Positions 7,415-16,035 of a DNA stretch of 64,000 bases are shown here, piece after piece (position 1 is the first letter of the stretch; each line of letters opens with the position of its first letter). Position numbers and translations under genes: made by a program. The notes below the pieces were generated by a model. That model made no database searches. It had not been told where the DNA came from and saw nothing but the letters and a program-made list of their open reading frames with translations. Location of the stretch: assembly GCF_005221325.1 (NCBI RefSeq), contig NZ_CP039889.1, positions 1,465,501 to 1,529,500 on the forward strand, given 5' to 3'. This DNA comes from Agrobacterium tumefaciens (GTDB lineage Bacteria; Pseudomonadota; Alphaproteobacteria; Rhizobiales; Rhizobiaceae).

Positions 7415-8530
7415 TTACGACACGGCGGCGACGGCGGAGAGCCAGTCGGTACCGGGATGGTTTTTCTGGTAGGCGGCCGCCTTGGCATGCAGTTCCATGC
7501 CGGAAGGATCGACGGGCTTGCCGTCCGACGCAAAGGAAGCCGTATCGGGCTTGCCAGGTTCCTGCATGTCGTAAGCCCCGAACGAAACGATCTTCGGCTG
7601 GGCCGCCAGAATGTCGCGGAGCGCCTTGGCGACGGGGATAGCCGTTTCACCAGCCGCAAACGAAACGGAGGTTTCGGCAGGCAAGGCATCAAGGATCGAC
7701 ACGACCTTGCCCTTGCTGTCCGGCAGAAGCTTGCCGTCAGAGACGAGACCTTCCGCAAAGGACACGTTTTCGGCATGGGCGGCGTCGGCTTCGCGCTTCT
7801 TGATACGCTCTTCACGCGCCTTCAGATCGGCTTCCTGAGCCGCAAAGGACGGATTGGGGGTGGTCACGGGGGCTGGCTCCTTCAAAGGGGGAACAACGGG
7901 GGCGGAAAATGACGGGTGGGAAACGGGCTGCTTTTCGATCTCGGTTTCCGAGAGCCATTCGAGGCGATAGGCGGGCAGCGCCTTGTCGGCATCTTCCATG
8001 CCGAATTTCTCGATGATGAAATCACGCAGCGACCGCATGATGCTGGCGGTCTCCTCGAAACCGCGTTCCCCGAAGGACGAGGCGAAGGTGGCGCTGCCTT
8101 CAGAGGAGGAAAAGGCAACGTTCTTCAGGCCGGAGACGGCCGGAGCCGCGCCGCCGAGAAAACCGATATGTTTCGGGTACCATGTACCGGGGGTCGGGTT
8201 GGCCGCCTGATCCGGCGAAAAAAGCTGAAGCGATACCTTTTTGTAGGTGCCCTTTTTGACCTCTTCGGCAAAGGCCGGGTTGATCTCGCTGACCGTCGCA
8301 TAGAGACGGTTGGTCGTAGCGTCGAAATCGAAGCTTTCGGCCCATGCGAAGGCCGGGGCATCGGTCGAAGGATGACCGACGACAACAGGTGCTGGCGCAG
8401 TCTCATAATCGTAACCGTCCGCCATCGCCTTCAGGTCGGCGGCGGTATAGGTCAGCTCAATGCCTTCCATCGACTTGAAGGTGCCGGGGCGGAAAACTTC
8501 GATACGGGCAGTTGCGGAAGCGGTGGTCAT
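7415..8530 (-). CDS. gpI-type prohead protease/scaffold
   Basis: 371 residues from the ATG at 8530, which has GGAG six bases upstream. An ATG at 8548 lacks such a site. The N-terminal ~150 residues (RIEVFRPGTFKSMEGIELTY; VVVGHPSTDAPAFAWAESFD; KVSLQLFSP) match the Mu I-protein protease domain. Residues 220-280 are a charged coiled coil (KAREERIKKREADAAHAENV) expected of the scaffold part. It matures the head. It is separated from gpG by a 275-bp gap with a terminator and tandem GCGTTAG motifs. Confidence 0.85.
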   Translation of the reverse strand: MTTASATARIEVFRPGTFKSMEGIELTYTAADLKAMADGYDYETAPAPVVVGHPSTDAPAFAWAESFDFDATTNRLYATVSEINPAFAEEVKKGTYKKVSLQLFSPDQAANPTPGTWYPKHIGFLGGAAPAVSGLKNVAFSSSEGSATFASSFGERGFEETASIMRSLRDFIIEKFGMEDADKALPAYRLEWLSETEIEKQPVSHPSFSAPVVPPLKEPAPVTTPNPSFAAQEADLKAREERIKKREADAAHAENVSFAEGLVSDGKLLPDSKGKVVSILDALPAETSVSFAAGETAIPVAKALRDILAAQPKIVSFGAYDMQEPGKPDTASFASDGKPVDPSGMELHAKAAAYQKNHPGTDWLSAVAAVS

Positions 8531-8583
8531 GTCGGCTCCAGAAATCATCTGAAGCGACCATGGGGCACGCCGAAAAAGAAAAT

Positions 8584-8604
8584 GACCGGAACTCGGTTCC
8601 GGTC
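8584..8604 (-). terminator. Intrinsic terminator, copy 2 of 3
   Basis: The same GACCGGAAC-TC-GGTTCCGGTC element as at 1491 and 16036. On the minus strand the stem is followed by ATTTTCTTTTTC, a good U-tract. It lies 54 bp before the protease gene, so it should limit read-through from the gpG/gpF block. Confidence 0.75.
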
Positions 8605-8805
8605 AGTTGGACTTGGCATGTATGGAGACAATGCGTCATGTCGGGATTGGTTTCAAGCCCGGATCGCATCCCGAATGCGGGAGCAAGGCCGCAACCGGCT
8701 CACAGCCGGTTTCTAACGCGTCTCTAACGCGGGGCTAACCCAAAATCGGTATGAGCGGACACCCGAAAGGCTTATGCGCACCAGCGGGCGAAAATTTCAA
8801 GGGTG
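8605..8805. other. Phage intergenic region with tandem GCGTTAG motifs and a hairpin
   Basis: No convincing gene. It holds a perfect 7-bp stem hairpin ACCGGCT-CAC-AGCCGGT (8694-8710) followed immediately by two GCGTTAG-type motifs in the same orientation (8713-8719 and 8724-8730, 11 bp apart, about one helical turn) and a CTAAC half-copy at 8735. The expected promoter for the head genes downstream of the terminator at 8584 is not recognisable here. Confidence 0.6.
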
Positions 8806-9270
8806 TTATTCGACCTCCAACCAGTCTTCCGCAATGGCAAAAATCTCTGTCTCGTCTTCGGACGAAAGACCGAGATAGGGTCGCGCCGGGATGGTGACTT
8901 TCCGATTCCGGCCCGCCTCGCCGCCGAGCTGGTGAATGGCGGCGTAGACCAGCGCCGAACCGATACGGACATCGTTCTGGCTGGCGACCATGTTGATCGA
9001 GCCACGCAAGGCTCCTGACGCCCGCAGGATCGTGATCGGCGCGTTGCCGTATTTTCTCATGCGCAGATCTCGCGTCACCAAAGACAACGTTTTCCAGCGC
9101 GAACCGTCCGGTGCGGTTTCGCTATCGAAGCGTTCGTCTGTCGAATTCAGCAGATGCTCACCGACATTCTTGTGAAACCCTTCGCGGTTCGCCATGCGCT
9201 CAACCAGCTCCGCCAGCTTCTCGCGCACATCCGCGTCGTTGATCGTGGTTTTGTAGCTGATGCCTGCCAT
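8806..9270 (-). CDS. gpG-type virion morphogenesis / tail completion protein
   Basis: 154 residues, MAGISYKTTINDADVREKLA, with the family signature region RFDSETAPDGSRWKTLS and the C-terminal IHQLGGEAGRNRKVTIPARP-type motif of the phage virion morphogenesis family (Mu gpG, P2 gpS). It acts in joining tail and head. It follows gpF, as in Mu. Confidence 0.85.
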   Translation of the reverse strand: MAGISYKTTINDADVREKLAELVERMANREGFHKNVGEHLLNSTDERFDSETAPDGSRWKTLSLVTRDLRMRKYGNAPITILRASGALRGSINMVASQNDVRIGSALVYAAIHQLGGEAGRNRKVTIPARPYLGLSSEDETEIFAIAEDWLEVE

Positions 9271-9349
9271 TGGACTTTTCCGCTATCTGGGCCTATATTG
9301 TCATTGTCAGTGAGCGAGACCGGCGATGGTCACGCCAGTTCGCTGGCAC

Positions 9350-9374
9350 AAAGGCCGGATCGCTCCCGGCCTTT
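9350..9374 (-). terminator. Hairpin at the end of gpF
   Basis: AAAGGCCGG and CCGGCCTTT form a perfect 9-bp stem with a 7-nt loop, overlapping the gpF stop codon (9374-9376). The U-tract on the minus strand is short, so termination may be partial. Confidence 0.5.
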
Positions 9375-10861
9375 TACTTTTTCGGGCGCTTGTAAATCAG
9401 CTTGCCGACACGCCGTTTCTCCAGCGCCACGAAATCTGCGTCACCCTTCTTGTCGGTGAAATCGAAGCTGGTGACCGCCTCCCACGTCTTCTCCCCGATC
9501 TCGAAGACGATCTGCATGGCGGTTTTCGGATCGACACGAATATAGCGCCGGTCCACGACCAGGTCGCCGCTTTCGACCTTGCGGGCGACGCCCATCCAGA
9601 TTTCGTCCGGATCAAGCAGCGCCTCCGCCATCATCGACATGACGCGATGCCGGTTACGTTTCAGCGCCTTCAGCTCACCATGCCGATTTCTGAAGAGCAG
9701 ATCGGAAACCGGGATTTTCGTGCCGGATTTATCTTCGAACAACACGGCCCGCTCGATATCGGCTCCGAAGGGTTTCAGGAAGGCGCGGACATAATCTTCC
9801 GCCGTCTGGCCATCCTTCAGCAGTTTCGCCTTGAATGGTTTTGCCGCCTTGACGAGATCGGACACCGGCTCCGGCGTGTCGATCGCGACGGCCATGCGCG
9901 GATTGTCGAGCAGCTCGTGGCCTTCATCCATCAGGCTGGACGGCGTTAGACCACGCTCCCAGAGATCACCCGGCATATAGTCCCAGCCGTAACCGATGCC
10001 CTGCGGCTGCTCGATCAGCGTCCCGGAGATCGGGTCGATCAGCGGCATCATCAGATCGGCGGGCGCTTCGTCGGGACCGTCCTTGCCCCGGCGCTTCAGG
10101 TCGCGCAGCGAGAGCGAGCGGACGCCGCAGGAGCAATACCAGTCGTTCGGGGGAAAGTGCTTTTTCCACCATGGATCATCATGGCGATAAATCCTGCCGT
10201 GCAATGCCTCATGCGATGGCCGGGGAATTTTCGGCTTGCGGGTTTCCCCGTGCCGGTATTCCCAGAACGGCCGCAGCTTTAGCACGTCCGGATCACGCAT
10301 CTGCTTCAGGCGGCCCGCCATATAAGAGGTGCGCATGTTTGTTTCGAAAATGACGCGGGTGCGCCAGCCGTATTCGCCCTTGTAGGTCCAGCCGTATTTC
10401 GAGACTATCCGGTCGAAGTCGTTTCGAAAATCCTGAAGGGTGCCGCCCTTTTCCATGATGTCGGCAATCGCCGTCTGGAAATCGGAGAGCATCGCCAGAT
10501 CACTGGCACCGGCGATGACGAAAGCACGGTCATGGGTGCCGCGCATGGCGTCGGTCCACACCTTGGTGGGCTTTCCGCGTTTCTGCCTGAAGAACTCTAT
10601 CTGTTCCTTGAAAGGCTGGTTGAAAACATCGGCGTCGGCAAAACTCGCCTCGTCCTCGCCATCAAGAAATACTGCCTCACGCCCTTGAAGGGCGGAAAGC
10701 TCCAGCGCGTCACCGAGCAGAATTCCTAACGCGTCGGGAGACCATTTCGCGCCGAGCTGGAGAACGGCGCGGGCGACAGCCGGGAGATCGGCGGCACTGT
10801 CTATGGCTGAGCGGATGGCGTTCAGGCGGCGCGTGAGATGTCCGCCCGTCAGTTCCTCCAC
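9374..10861 (-). CDS. gpF-type head morphogenesis protein (SPP1 gp7/MuF) with a C-terminal nuclease-like domain
   Basis: 495 residues from a GTG at 10861. No good ribosome site precedes it, and the frame is open back into the portal gene. Residues about 130-280 are the MuF/SPP1 gp7 domain (VIFETNMRTSYMAGRLKQMR; a DWYCSCGVRSLSLRDLKRRG Cys segment). The C-terminal ~110 residues (from KSGTKIPVSDLLFRNRHGEL) resemble the PBECR-type barnase/EndoU/colicin/RelE-like nuclease domains often fused to MuF proteins; this is recalled family knowledge and not proven here. The protein probably enters the head and may be injected. Motifs lie at 9943 and 10726. The start is uncertain because of a poly-A slippery run upstream. 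Confidence 0.8.
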   Translation of the reverse strand: MEELTGGHLTRRLNAIRSAIDSAADLPAVARAVLQLGAKWSPDALGILLGDALELSALQGREAVFLDGEDEASFADADVFNQPFKEQIEFFRQKRGKPTKVWTDAMRGTHDRAFVIAGASDLAMLSDFQTAIADIMEKGGTLQDFRNDFDRIVSKYGWTYKGEYGWRTRVIFETNMRTSYMAGRLKQMRDPDVLKLRPFWEYRHGETRKPKIPRPSHEALHGRIYRHDDPWWKKHFPPNDWYCSCGVRSLSLRDLKRRGKDGPDEAPADLMMPLIDPISGTLIEQPQGIGYGWDYMPGDLWERGLTPSSLMDEGHELLDNPRMAVAIDTPEPVSDLVKAAKPFKAKLLKDGQTAEDYVRAFLKPFGADIERAVLFEDKSGTKIPVSDLLFRNRHGELKALKRNRHRVMSMMAEALLDPDEIWMGVARKVESGDLVVDRRYIRVDPKTAMQIVFEIGEKTWEAVTSFDFTDKKGDADFVALEKRRVGKLIYKRPKK

Positions 10862-10905
10862 CCGGTCGGCAAGATCGCTGACCGGGTCGGGATCGGCGGC
10901 AAAGC

Positions 10906-12324
10906 CTACCGAGCTACGGAGTTTTTTTTTACGTCGAGCGGCCCGAACAGGGCGGCGAAGGCCGGGTTCTCGGCGGCGGCTTTGCGCAACACGGCATCAC
11001 GCTTGCCACGTTCCGAGAAGGCGAAGCGCGCTTCCACCAGCCGGTCAATGGCCGTTTCCGAAAGCGCATGCGTCAGTTCAAACGACACGATGAACTCGCG
11101 GGCAGTGTCGTCATCGTCCATCATGGCGGCCGATTTGAGGATTTCAACCAGCGCCGCGTTTTCGGACGTGGCGGCTTCCGCCTTCGCTTTGCGGGTTTCG
11201 GCCTTGGACTTTTCGTTGCTCGGGCGCACGCGCCAGACGCGAGGAACGCCAGCACCGGGGAAGTTATAATCGATCAGCCACTGCACGAGCTGCTCGTGGA
11301 ACGTATCGGACAGATGATCGGCATCGCTGTCCACCAACAGGTCGAGAATATCGGCATGGGTTTCGGCGGCAGCTTTGGAACCGTGAGAACCGATATCGGT
11401 GGTGAGGGTTTCGCCAAGGATACAAATAGAAATCTGGCGGTCCCAATATTCCATCCATTCCCGGTAGCTGACCGATCCGGAGCGCGCTGCTTCCAGAAAC
11501 TTTACATCCGCGCCTTTCGGCACGGTGATGGCGGCGCTGGTCTGGATGCTGGCAAGCTTCTGCAGAAGCTGGTTCTGCTCGTCCGAAAGCATGCCATAGG
11601 GCGTTTCGGCAATGACGGTCGGGCCTGCGAACTTCTCCAGAAAATGCAGCCAGAAGGCGACACCCTCACGCTTGAACAGCACTGCCCAGAAAAGCTGCGA
11701 ACCGAGACCAAGTCCATAAGGGTTGTTGCCGACGACGCCATGGCGATGCACGATGAACTTGCGGTCGGGTAGTTCTTCGCCCTCATTCATGTTTGTCCAG
11801 GTCAACAGGCGCGGCCGCCCGTCCTGACCGAAGGCGAAGCGGCGCTGATCATGGGTCACGATCTTTTCGGGCACGATCCGGTTATCATCGCGCTTCCAGA
11901 CCACTTCCGAAACGGAAAAACCCTTCAGGATAGCGCCGCCGGACAGGTCTTCGGAAATGCGGTCGAACGGCAGCTTCTTCAGTGTCTTCCGCACGAAGTC
12001 CGCCGCGTCCACATCCTGCGGCTTGTCGGAAGCGGCAATGCACTCCCACTCGCGGGCGACAAGATGCTTGTTGCGCTTGGTGAGGATGGCGGAGGCATGC
12101 GTGTCGCGCTTGATCTCGTCATAGATTTTGAGACCCTTGCCGCCGCCACGCTGGATCAGCGTATCGTCGGCGTGCTGGAGCGCGCCGCTGAAAAACGGGA
12201 TGGTGATATCGTTCGTCGCGTTAGCAATCAGCGAGCGGGCATCCGCAGGCAGGTTTTTTCGCTCGGCTGCTGTCACCGCTTCCGCTGCAAAAGAGGCCGA
12301 TTTCTGTTTATTGCGACGGCTCAT
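10906..12324 (-). CDS. Portal protein, DUF935 family (Mu gp29-like)
   Basis: 472 residues, MSRRNKQKSASFAAEAVTAA. The DUF935 core is clear: residues 85-130 DEIKRDTHASAILTKRNKHL, then LSGGAILKGFSVSEVVWKRD, HRHGVVGNNPYGLGLGSQLF and CILGETLTTDIGSHGSKAAA. It forms the dodecameric portal ring through which DNA is packaged. It overlaps the terminase gene by 4 bp. A GCGTTAG motif at 12218 lies early in the gene. The C-terminus ends in Lys codons of an A9 run that may allow slippage into gpF. Confidence 0.9.
   Translation of the reverse strand: MSRRNKQKSASFAAEAVTAAERKNLPADARSLIANATNDITIPFFSGALQHADDTLIQRGGGKGLKIYDEIKRDTHASAILTKRNKHLVAREWECIAASDKPQDVDAADFVRKTLKKLPFDRISEDLSGGAILKGFSVSEVVWKRDDNRIVPEKIVTHDQRRFAFGQDGRPRLLTWTNMNEGEELPDRKFIVHRHGVVGNNPYGLGLGSQLFWAVLFKREGVAFWLHFLEKFAGPTVIAETPYGMLSDEQNQLLQKLASIQTSAAITVPKGADVKFLEAARSGSVSYREWMEYWDRQISICILGETLTTDIGSHGSKAAAETHADILDLLVDSDADHLSDTFHEQLVQWLIDYNFPGAGVPRVWRVRPSNEKSKAETRKAKAEAATSENAALVEILKSAAMMDDDDTAREFIVSFELTHALSETAIDRLVEARFAFSERGKRDAVLRKAAAENPAFAALFGPLDVKKNSVAR
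10922..10930 (-). other. A9 run at the portal-gpF junction, possible -1 slippage site
   Basis: The minus strand reads GTA AAA AAA AAC in the portal frame, ending eight codons before its TAG... stop region at 10906-10908. A -1 shift on the A run enters the gpF frame and stays open through the gpF GTG at 10861. A nine-base homopolymer is striking in this GC-rich sequence. It could yield a portal-gpF fusion or be a neutral run. Confidence 0.4.
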
Positions 12325-13976
12325 AGACGATACCCTCCAAGTCTCTGCTGACCGCTGTTCGCAGCCGTATTAATCCCGCCGCCCGCTCCGGCCGTCGCAC
12401 CGCCCGCATATTCGAGCGTGTGCTGCCAGAGCATGTCGAGGCAGTCCGGGCCGTCATCGTGATCGGCGTTCGGCCATTGCTGAAGCTGGTCGATCAGCGT
12501 CTGTTGTGTTTTGTTGAGGCGGATCAATCCTCCCGCGACGGGCGGCTGAAGCCGCTCGATGCGTAAATCCTTGTCGGCAATCGGCGTCACCGGCACGGCG
12601 GAAATTCCAACACCCTGACGCGCCGCCGTCGCCATCAGCGTGGTGCGCAGGAATTCCTGAAACTGGACGGCTTCCACGAACCACAGCAGGCAGCGATATT
12701 GCCGCTGCATGGCGATGACATCGGAAATGATGATATCGGGCAGACGGCGGCGAATGGAGGCTTCCAGCAAATCCATCGTGCCATGCAGCCGGTTGAAGCC
12801 GCCGATAAGAATAGCGCTCGGATCGCGGCCATGGCCCTTTTTACCAAGCGACGGGTCGATGGCCCCGAAATGGATAAGGTCAGGCTGCGACACCACCCAG
12901 AATGTCAAATCCTTGAAGGGGCTGGCCTCGTTGACCGGCTTGTTCTGGTACTCGGTAGCGAAGCTGTCATGGTCGGACGCCCGCTCCAGCATGAGGAAGA
13001 TAAGCGGCTGGATCGCGGGCCAGTTGACGATGGCACCGGCGTCCATGTCCGCCTTGCGCTCGGCATAAAATGTGCGGGCGGCGTCCTCACCGTCATTCTG
13101 GTAAACTTCCTCAAACTGGTCCCAAAGGTCCATCCGGTCGGGAAACTGAATGACTGCCTGAAACTCGGCAACACGCCAGACCGGCGATTTCGCGGCCCGG
13201 ACAAGCACGGCGTCATAATGAAGGACGGTCCCGACCCAGACCACGTCCATGGAACCGTCAGGCGGACCCACCTTGAGGGCAGCGCGCTTGATCCATGTTT
13301 CCAGCTTCTTGCGCTGCTCGGGCGAACGCACGGCCTCGTCATTCTCCAGATCGTCAAAAAACATCAGGTCCGGACGATACGGGCCATGGCGGCGGCCGCG
13401 CAGTTTCTGGTTCGCGCCAAGTCCTTCGACACGGATATTGTTCTTGGTGACGATCTCGCCTTCACGCCAGACACGCCCCTGACCGGTAACTTCCGGAAAG
13501 TCATTAGCAAGGCGCGGGTTTTCCGTCAGTTCGGCCTTGATCGCTTCGATCAGCAACGCGGCCTGCGCATAGACATCGCAGACTTCCAGAATATAGCGCT
13601 TGTAGCCAAGGCAGATGCAATAAAGCGCAAAACCGAGTGACAGGTGCGTGGATTTGGACGAACCGCGAGGCGCGATAAACAAATCTCTAACGCCCTTTTC
13701 GGAGGCGAGGATTTCCGGAACGCGGCCAAAGATCGTCTTGTGAAACAGGCTGTGTTCGCCCTTCACATAATGCGGCAGGTAGGTCTCCAGAAAATACTGG
13801 AAGCCCGTTTCGGGAATTCTGACTTTAGCCAGGCGCTCGGCTTTGGCCTTCGGATCGGCCGCAAAGGCGGAAACCGACAGGTCCACCCAACGGGCAAGCT
13901 TGTCGGCTTCGCTTGATATCCAGTCGCGAAAATCCTTGTCGCTGACCTTCGCCTTCAGGACCGGTTTTTTCATCAT
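12321..13976 (-). CDS. Terminase large subunit (Mu gp28-like)
   Basis: 551 residues. The ATPase motif IAPRGSSKST is at residues 101-110 (Walker A-like) and LMFFDDLEN at 204-212 (Walker B). The C-terminal nuclease domain begins near GAIDPSLGKKGHGRDPSAIL, with further acidic residues at DHDDGPDCLDMLW. It drives headful DNA packaging and cuts the DNA. ATGATG start codons overlap the small-terminase stop, so the start could be one codon later. The motif copy at 13687 encodes GVRD just before the Walker A region. Confidence 0.93.
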   Translation of the reverse strand: MMKKPVLKAKVSDKDFRDWISSEADKLARWVDLSVSAFAADPKAKAERLAKVRIPETGFQYFLETYLPHYVKGEHSLFHKTIFGRVPEILASEKGVRDLFIAPRGSSKSTHLSLGFALYCICLGYKRYILEVCDVYAQAALLIEAIKAELTENPRLANDFPEVTGQGRVWREGEIVTKNNIRVEGLGANQKLRGRRHGPYRPDLMFFDDLENDEAVRSPEQRKKLETWIKRAALKVGPPDGSMDVVWVGTVLHYDAVLVRAAKSPVWRVAEFQAVIQFPDRMDLWDQFEEVYQNDGEDAARTFYAERKADMDAGAIVNWPAIQPLIFLMLERASDHDSFATEYQNKPVNEASPFKDLTFWVVSQPDLIHFGAIDPSLGKKGHGRDPSAILIGGFNRLHGTMDLLEASIRRRLPDIIISDVIAMQRQYRCLLWFVEAVQFQEFLRTTLMATAARQGVGISAVPVTPIADKDLRIERLQPPVAGGLIRLNKTQQTLIDQLQQWPNADHDDGPDCLDMLWQHTLEYAGGATAGAGGGINTAANSGQQRLGGYRL

Positions 13977-14476
13977 GACGAGAAAGCGCTCGCAATCCTG
14001 TCACCGAACGGAACAAGGATTTCCTGCACCACGGAAATGTGCTGCGGGAACTGCTCCTGAACGAAGGCAATGAGATGCTGGACAACGGACTGCGCCACGC
14101 CCAACTCGGAGATTTTCGGGGCCAGCTTTCCGGCAGAGGCCGTGACCTTCACCATGGCATCGCCCAGCGCCACCATGTGCTTGATCTTCTGGTCAATGCT
14201 GAGGTCTTTGTTGTTCTTGACATCGTCCAGCAGCGCCTGCGCCATGATGACGAAATCTTCGACAACCGATGACACGACAACGTCGAGACCTTCCCCGGCA
14301 AGAACAGCGCCGGAGCGGGCCATGTCCCAATCGTCGCCATCGGCCTTCGCCGCCGCCTTCCAGCGCCCGATAGTGGCCTGACTGACGTTCAGCGTCACGG
14401 CGATTGTGGCAAGCGTCATGCGCCGATAGACATAATCGGAGCGGGCCTTGCGGCGGGTTTCCATATCGTTAGCCAC
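13973..14476 (-). CDS. Terminase small subunit-like protein (Mu gp27/DUF1804-like)
   Basis: 167 residues from GTG 14476, which has AAGGCGG upstream; an ATG at 14464 is possible. The N-terminal helix-turn-helix (YRRMTLATIAVTLNVSQATI, residues 18-37) suits recognition of the packaging start. The remainder is helical. It overlaps the large terminase gene by 4 bp and matches the gp27 position in Mu. The near-copy motif CGTTAG at 14467 is at the gene start. Confidence 0.75.
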   Translation of the reverse strand: MANDMETRRKARSDYVYRRMTLATIAVTLNVSQATIGRWKAAAKADGDDWDMARSGAVLAGEGLDVVVSSVVEDFVIMAQALLDDVKNNKDLSIDQKIKHMVALGDAMVKVTASAGKLAPKISELGVAQSVVQHLIAFVQEQFPQHISVVQEILVPFGDRIASAFSS

Positions 14477-14717
14477 TCAAGCCGCCTTTCAGAATAAATG
14501 TCATGATGCCGCCGATGATCGCAGCGGCCACCAGCCATACGACCTTGCCGATGGAGGTTTCGATTTTGGTGAGACTGGTTCGGATGCCGTCCATCCGCTC
14601 ATCACGGACGGCGCTATCCCGCTCCAACGCGGTTACACGAACGGCCACTTCATCGATCCTCGTGTGCGCCTGTTCCACTTTGGTGGCGATATGAGCAGGG
14701 AAATCAAAGCCGTTCAT
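14469..14717 (-). CDS. Coiled-coil protein with one C-terminal membrane segment (lysis-cassette accessory)
   Basis: 82 residues from ATG 14717, which overlaps the holin stop (ATGA). Residues 10-50 form a heptad-rich helix (KVEQAHTRIDEVAVRVTALE). Residues about 56-76 are hydrophobic (VVWLVAAAIIGGIMTFILKG). This layout resembles XhlA-like or other holin-accessory proteins. Position after endolysin and holin supports a lysis role. Confidence 0.6.
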   Translation of the reverse strand: MNGFDFPAHIATKVEQAHTRIDEVAVRVTALERDSAVRDERMDGIRTSLTKIETSIGKVVWLVAAAIIGGIMTFILKGGLSG

Positions 14718-15121
14718 CGGCGTCCTCGAATGGCGGCAGCAATCGCATTCAGACCGCCGCCGACAGCCTGAATACCGAAGAAGGAAAGAAGGATCGCGCC
14801 CTGCCACTCGTCAAAGGGCGCGGGAAATTTCGGGATTGCCCAGCCCAGCTTGAAACAGGTGTCGAGCGTGACGAGCAGGAGATGCAGCGCAAAGCACCCG
14901 GCGATGATCGCCGTGATCAGCCGCATTTCCCAGAAGCCGGAAGAGGCCAACCGGATTTCCTTGGCGTTCCGGGCGGCGTCGATCTGACGGTTGACATCGG
15001 AAATCGCAGCATCGGCAATAAGCCGTTGCTGGTCGTTGTCCGCCTTCAGCCGCATTTCATAGGCGCGGGTCAATGCGCCAGCGAGATCACCGGAAAGCCA
15101 TCGCAACAGGGCAGCTATCAT
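14714..15121 (-). CDS. Holin, 3-TM family (GTA_holin_3TM-like)
   Basis: 135 residues from ATG 15121, coupled to the endolysin stop by TGATG. An amphipathic N-terminal segment (LLRWLSGDLAGALTRAYEMR), a charged helix, and hydrophobic segments around LITAIIAGCFALHLLLVTLD and AILLSFFGIQAVGGGLNAIA match the 3-TM holin family known from gene transfer agents and alphaproteobacterial phages. It would form the membrane lesions that release the endolysin. Confidence 0.75.
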   Translation of the reverse strand: MIAALLRWLSGDLAGALTRAYEMRLKADNDQQRLIADAAISDVNRQIDAARNAKEIRLASSGFWEMRLITAIIAGCFALHLLLVTLDTCFKLGWAIPKFPAPFDEWQGAILLSFFGIQAVGGGLNAIAAAIRGRR

Positions 15122-15975
15122 CAAATCCCCTTGATGCGATTGACGGACCAGCGGCCCGAACCGAACATGTAAAGCGCGCCGCCGCCCATCAGCAGGGCCA
15201 GCGCCGAAACGCCGAAGGCCCAAGGATTGTTAACCCCGACAAGGGCGGAAACCCCGGCCGTCACCAGAGTGCTGCTGAGAAGGGTTTTCACCGAACCACT
15301 GGCGGAGGGCTTCACGTCATCGGCCGTTGCCAGTGCGTGATTGGCGTCGGCTTCCTGAAGCGGAACCGATGCGGCCTCAATGGCGTCGAGAAAATTCTTG
15401 TGATAGCCGGCGATCAGCTTCGCCTTGTCGGTGCCGTTGACGATCCGGCGCGCACTTTCGGCATCGTCAACCTTGTCGTTGAAATAGTCGGAAAGCCGGT
15501 GGGCACCATTGGTGAACAACCCTTCGGCCATGCCGACGATGGCGATGCGGGCGCTGATAACGGGGTCCATCGCCAATGCGGGATTGCCAACGAGATTGAC
15601 ATTCAACCGCTTGCCAAGTGCATCGTAGTTGACCTTGTGGGTGATCTGGATGAAACCACGCCCGAACCAGCCGTCGCGCCAGTATGGATTTTTGACGGAG
15701 CCGAGTTTCCCGGCCTTCCAAGCTGCTTCAAGACGGCTTTTCGCCTGCGGGTCGGAAGAGGCATTCGCCTCGCGGATCGGCTGCATCTTGCCGCCCGTTT
15801 CGTGGAAAATCTGCGCGAGAATGTTTGCCAGCCAGCGGCGGTCGATCAGTTTGTAATATTCCCACTGCTCCAGAATGACGTTGATGCCATCAATCTGGCT
15901 TTGCGTCAGGCGGCCACCAAACGGGGCGCGGCGAATGTAGGAAAAGAAGGTGGTCTGGTTTTTGATCGTGGACAT
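15121..15975 (-). CDS. GH19-like endolysin with C-terminal membrane segments
   Basis: 284 residues. The catalytic region has IFHETGGKMQPIREAN (residues about 56-71, putative catalytic Glu in HETGG) and FGRGFIQITHKVNYDALGKR (about 104-123), hallmarks of family-19 chitinase/lysozyme-like endolysins that cut peptidoglycan. After a linker, residues about 215-275 hold hydrophobic segments (TLVTAGVSALVGVNNPWAFG; VSALALLMGGGALYMFG), so the enzyme may be membrane-tethered. It heads the lysis cassette directly after a terminator and the Mor gene. Confidence 0.85.
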   Translation of the reverse strand: MSTIKNQTTFFSYIRRAPFGGRLTQSQIDGINVILEQWEYYKLIDRRWLANILAQIFHETGGKMQPIREANASSDPQAKSRLEAAWKAGKLGSVKNPYWRDGWFGRGFIQITHKVNYDALGKRLNVNLVGNPALAMDPVISARIAIVGMAEGLFTNGAHRLSDYFNDKVDDAESARRIVNGTDKAKLIAGYHKNFLDAIEAASVPLQEADANHALATADDVKPSASGSVKTLLSSTLVTAGVSALVGVNNPWAFGVSALALLMGGGALYMFGSGRWSVNRIKGI

Positions 15976-16035
15976 GTCGCCTCGCGGGTGCGGTTTGCAG
16001 TTGCGAGGACATTGGCAAGGTCACCAAAAGAAAAT

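Noticed and set aside
12699..13640. Plus-strand open frame of 313 codons
   Set aside because: Antisense to the terminase large subunit, which has clear ATPase motifs.
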